The position numbers and the translations under genes were made by a program. From NCBI GenBank assembly GCA_002294405.1, contig DBFP01000031.1, positions 1,178-17,846 of the forward strand: a stretch of DNA of 16,669 bases, written 5' to 3'. Positions 13,987 to 16,669 of this stretch are shown one piece after another; within the stretch, counting starts at the first letter, position 1; each line of letters begins with the position of its first letter. A model generated the notes under the pieces. That model saw nothing but the letters and a program-made list of their open reading frames with translations, made no database searches and was not told the origin of the DNA. This stretch comes from Anaerolineales bacterium UBA877 (lineage in GTDB: Bacteria; Chloroflexota; Anaerolineae; Anaerolineales; Villigracilaceae).

Positions 13987-14988
13987 TCACCCAGGAATGA
14001 TTTCCCTTCCCAGCCTTCGGTTTTCAAAGAACCAGCGCACCGTATCGGTAATTGTTTCATGAATGGGGCGCGGATGGAAGCCCAATTCCCTGGCTGCCTT
14101 TGCGTGGCTGATATTTGAGTTGCTTTGCAGGACTTCGAGCGAGTATGGCGTGAAACGAGGCTTTGCCCTTGTTTTTAGATAGTACCAGGGGGTGAAATTC
14201 GATGCGAACTTGGCAAAAGGCAGGGGGATCTTGATGCTGGCAAAAGCCTTCCCGGTCACCTCGCGCACCGACTCCAGGAGAAAACGTACCGATATCTTGC
14301 TGCCTCCGAGGATGTAACTCTCGCCCCGGCGGCCGTGTTCATGGGCTGCAATCAACCCGTCGGCAACATCCCTTACATCCACGAAATCATAAGCACCTTC
14401 AACGAAGAACATTGTGCGGGCTTCGGAGGCTCTGCGAATAACCTCCCCCATTTCGGAGCCCCGGAAGTCATATGGACCGATTACCCCTGTCGGGCAGGTA
14501 ATGACTGCATCCATTCCATCAGCCACAGCTTCCTGGACTTCCAGGCTTGCCGCAGCTTTCGAGCGGTCATACTCTCCATAAGGGTTGCTCTTGTCGAATC
14601 CCAGGGTTTCATCCATCGCCACCCCGTGGGGAGCCCTGGCGATGGCATGAATGGAACTGGTGTATATCAAGCGCCGGACGCCCGCACGGAGAGCAGCCTT
14701 AAGCACATTGCGCGTTCCCTCCACGTTCACCTTCCATAAAGAAGGATTCTTTCCCGGCAAGATCGAAATGATCCCCGCCAAGTGGAATACAGAATCCACA
14801 CCGCCCATAGCAGGGGATAAGGAGTCGCGGTCGAGTACATCTCCCTTGACCTGCTCCACATCTAAATCTTTAATGGACGTGGTATCTTCATCGTGCCATA
14901 CGAGGGCGCGAACTTTTTCTCCTTTGTCAAGCAGTTTGCGAATAAGAACATTGCCAATATGTCCGGTGGCTCCGGTGACTAATATCAT
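13987..14988 (-). CDS. NAD(P)-dependent epimerase/dehydratase (extended SDR, dihydroflavonol-reductase-like)
   Basis: A 333-aa cytoplasmic oxidoreductase with a Rossmann fold. The dinucleotide loop is TGATGHIG (5-12), followed by HLAG (69-72), SSIH (Ser111/112), and the catalytic Tyr140/Lys144 in YDRSK. The central and C-terminal parts (CPTGVIGPYD, YDFVDVRDVADGLIAAHE, ESYILGG) match extended SDRs of the dihydroflavonol-4-reductase/3-beta-HSD-like group. The substrate is unknown. I prefer ATG 14988, preceded by AGAGG 5 nt upstream and only 2 nt past the TetR stop; a GTG at 14994 would overlap that stop and lacks a ribosome-binding site. It forms an operon with the TetR gene and is probably under its control. 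Confidence 0.92.
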   Translation of the reverse strand: MILVTGATGHIGNVLIRKLLDKGEKVRALVWHDEDTTSIKDLDVEQVKGDVLDRDSLSPAMGGVDSVFHLAGIISILPGKNPSLWKVNVEGTRNVLKAALRAGVRRLIYTSSIHAIARAPHGVAMDETLGFDKSNPYGEYDRSKAAASLEVQEAVADGMDAVITCPTGVIGPYDFRGSEMGEVIRRASEARTMFFVEGAYDFVDVRDVADGLIAAHEHGRRGESYILGGSKISVRFLLESVREVTGKAFASIKIPLPFAKFASNFTPWYYLKTRAKPRFTPYSLEVLQSNSNISHAKAARELGFHPRPIHETITDTVRWFFENRRLGREIIPG

Positions 14989-14990
14989 TT

Positions 14991-15587
14991 TCACCTCTGG
15001 TGTCCATTTGACAACCCATTCATTAAAATTTGCATGCCTTCGTGGGCAGTCTTTTCCCAGTCTGCGCCATGCGGGTCAAGCACTCCTTGAAGTACCATCC
15101 CCACTGCCAGGGAAACGATAACCTGCGCGGCTGCTCGCGCGTCTGTTTCTTTTAGTGAGCCTTCCGCAATGCCCTCTTCCACCAACCCTGAGAAATAGGC
15201 TTGATAATGACGATAGGGAGCAATCACAGCCTTCCAGATTTTTTCATCCCTGCTGGCTTGCAGCCAGAATTCCAGGAACATGGGCAGGCGGTCTTCAGCT
15301 GCTGCGAAAACCCCAGGGAGGAGATTGGTCATGTGAACCAGCGTCTCGGGAATGGTATCTTTTCGAGCCGCCTCCATTCCGATGTCAATCACCGCCAACC
15401 AGCTTTGCATCAGGGCCAGGAAGATTGCCTGCTTGGTCGGAAAGTGGTGATAAAAGGCTCCCTTGCTGACCCCCGCCTGAGAACAGATATCATCCACGCT
15501 TGCGGCATCATATCCCGAAACAGCAAACCGACGGACGGCTGCTTCCAGGATGCGGGTACGGGTTTCTTCACTGCGTTTTTGGGTCAC
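14991..15587 (-). CDS. TetR-family transcriptional repressor
   Basis: A ~198-aa protein with an N-terminal TetR HTH: TRILEAAVRRFAVSGYDAAS, VDDICSQAGVSKGAFYHHF and PTKQAIFLALM, followed by a helical ligand-binding domain of usual length. I chose the GTG at 15587, preceded by AAGGA 7 nt upstream. The longer frame from ATG 15611 would place the start inside the operator palindrome, about 14 nt from the predicted transcription start and without a ribosome-binding site. It is the first gene of a two-gene unit with the SDR and is almost certainly autoregulated through the palindrome at 15607-15630. The inducer is unknown, perhaps a substrate of the SDR. Confidence 0.9.
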   Translation of the reverse strand: MTQKRSEETRTRILEAAVRRFAVSGYDAASVDDICSQAGVSKGAFYHHFPTKQAIFLALMQSWLAVIDIGMEAARKDTIPETLVHMTNLLPGVFAAAEDRLPMFLEFWLQASRDEKIWKAVIAPYRHYQAYFSGLVEEGIAEGSLKETDARAAAQVIVSLAVGMVLQGVLDPHGADWEKTAHEGMQILMNGLSNGHQR

Positions 15588-15606
15588 AAGGTCATCCTTG
15601 ATATAA

Positions 15607-15630
15607 AACATACCGACTGGTCGGTATGTT
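15607..15630. promoter_or_regulatory. TetR operator palindrome
   Basis: Arms AACATACCGAC and GTCGGTATGTT are perfect 11-bp inverted repeats around a 2-nt centre (TG). The size and shape are typical of a TetR-family operator. It starts right after the -10 of the repressor promoter and covers the predicted start site. Confidence 0.88.
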
Positions 15631-15631
15631 A

Positions 15632-15660
15632 ATAATATCCTTTCCCAAGATTATTGTCAA
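15632..15660 (-). promoter_or_regulatory. Promoter of the tetR-SDR unit
   Basis: On the minus strand, TTGACA (15655-15660, perfect) and TATTAT (15632-15637, 5 of 6) are 17 nt apart. The operator immediately downstream supports this assignment. Confidence 0.82.
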
Positions 15661-15777
15661 TGTGCTATTAGTTGAAACTGGGATGCTTATGGATGGGGAA
15701 TCCGGTGATTTTTAACCACTTCCCCAAAAAAAAGCGTAAAATAGGAGTTGCAATTTGAGATCAAGGGAGTTAAGTCA

Positions 15778-16641
15778 ATGGGAAATATGGTTGCCGTCAT
15801 AACGGACAGCACCGCAAGTATTCCAGAACCAATCTTGGGTGAATTAAACATACGTACCGTGGCGTACTATATTCACCGGGGAAAGGAGGTCCTGCGTGAT
15901 CTGGTGACCATCCAGCGTGATGAATTCCTCCAATGGCTGATCACTGCCAGGGTTTTGCCAACCACAGCTTGCCCCGGCCCCGGAGATTATTTCGAGGCTT
16001 ATAGGGGTTTGGTGGAAGAAGGGTACCAAGCAATCATCAGCATCCACATGACCTCCAAAGGCAGCGGCGCATACCAGTCAGCAACTGTGGCTCAATCCAT
16101 GCTGAAAGACAAGATCCCTGATGTGCAGGTTGAAGTCATTGACACGCGCAACGTCTCGCTTTGCCAGGGATGGATGGCAATCGAAGCTGCCCGCGCAGCA
16201 TTGAAGGGGCTCCGTATTGATGAAGTTGCGGCAAAAGTCAGGCGGATGGTACCGATCACGCACATGATCCAGACCGCGGACACGCTCAAATATCTTGCCA
16301 TGGGTGGGCGGATTGGTAAGGCAGCCAGCCTGGTTGGCTCGCTACTCAATATTAAGCCCCTCATTGGCATGGAAGATGGTGAAATTATCCCGCTCGGCGT
16401 AGCCCGTGGTCGGGTACACGCGTACCAAGCCATTGCGAACAAGGTGGAAGCGACCATTGGCAGGGGTCGGGCCAGGATCGCCTATGTCCATGCAGGCGCG
16501 AAACAGGAAGTTGAAAGACTCAAGGGGTTGGTGGAAGATAAAGTGGAAGTGATCGAATCCTTCGTGGCTGAGCTTTCTCCGGCCCTGGCGGTCCACAGCG
16601 GTCCAGGTACGGCTGGATTATGCTTTTTACCGGATAAATAA
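15778..16641 (+). CDS. DegV-family protein (fatty-acid-binding, FakB-like)
   Basis: A 287-aa cytoplasmic protein of the DegV/FakB family, whose members bind a fatty acid and present it to a FakA-type kinase for acyl-phosphate formation. The family marks are VITDST (7-12), the PTTACPGPGDY segment (61-71), the fatty-acid-site segment MTSKGSGAYQSA (91-102), and LKYLAMGGRIGKA (170-182) followed by the LLNIKPLI strand. Length is normal. ATG 15778 has AAGGGAG 8 nt upstream; the frame opens at TTG 15748, but that start abuts its ribosome-binding site, and a later ATG (15787) is also possible. It is divergent from the tetR-SDR unit. No kinase gene is seen here, and its promoter is not clear (TAAAAT at 15737-15742 without a good -35). 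Confidence 0.94.
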   Translation: MGNMVAVITDSTASIPEPILGELNIRTVAYYIHRGKEVLRDLVTIQRDEFLQWLITARVLPTTACPGPGDYFEAYRGLVEEGYQAIISIHMTSKGSGAYQSATVAQSMLKDKIPDVQVEVIDTRNVSLCQGWMAIEAARAALKGLRIDEVAAKVRRMVPITHMIQTADTLKYLAMGGRIGKAASLVGSLLNIKPLIGMEDGEIIPLGVARGRVHAYQAIANKVEATIGRGRARIAYVHAGAKQEVERLKGLVEDKVEVIESFVAELSPALAVHSGPGTAGLCFLPDK

Positions 16642-16669
16642 GTAATTAACCAAAAAGAGCCGGGCATCT

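Noticed and set aside
15694..15727. GGGGAA...TTCCCC inverted repeat followed by an A-run before degV
   Set aside because: Six-base stem with a long loop; the A-run is on the wrong side for a plus-strand terminator and the minus-strand T-run precedes the stem.

Overview
The window looks like a chromosomal segment of a Chloroflexota bacterium, most likely Anaerolineae-like. This rests on the gene families, on recG-coaD followed by a coiled-coil gene (an order resembling the actinobacterial recG-coaD-sepIVA cluster), on a LexA with a Bacillus-type SOS box, and on a DUF2089/SHOCT-like operon. It is inference, because no rRNA or other phylogenetic anchor is present. I see no mobile element, CRISPR array, tRNA or rRNA.

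Layout. 1-2444 (+): the 3' part of recG, then coaD, then a small DivIVA/SepIVA-like coiled-coil gene, closed by a strong terminator (2451-2480). 2505-3179 (-): lexA, with a consensus promoter whose spacer holds an SOS box. 3461-7902 (-): a carbohydrate locus with a ROK-type repressor, a lipoprotein solute-binding protein and two CUT1-type ABC permeases. It has no ATPase gene, and a 12-bp hairpin separates the binding protein from the permeases. 7903-8246: a divergent regulatory region with two near-consensus promoters, each with candidate operator repeats.

8247-12313 (+): the most unusual part, a six-gene operon. It encodes a 72-aa protein, a zinc-ribbon/HTH DUF2089 protein, two DUF4097 (toast-rack) repeat proteins, a two-TM protein and a small soluble protein. 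Five of the six carry the same short SHOCT-like helical hairpin (pattern VLxMLExGKISxEEAxxLL) at one end or the other. The two-TM and small soluble proteins also share a second C-terminal domain. The set recalls YvlB/LiaX-type envelope-stress proteins, but with the parts spread over several polypeptides. A hairpin and T-run at 12378-12420 close the operon.

12475-13851 (+): an MFS exporter. 13987-15587 (-): a TetR-family repressor followed by an extended-SDR NAD(P)-dependent oxidoreductase, with a promoter and a 24-bp palindromic operator. 15778-16641 (+): a DegV-family fatty-acid-binding protein.

Working model (inference): the window joins housekeeping genes to three locally regulated modules: sugar uptake under ROK, a putative envelope-sensing module under a DUF2089 regulator, and a small TetR-controlled redox unit.
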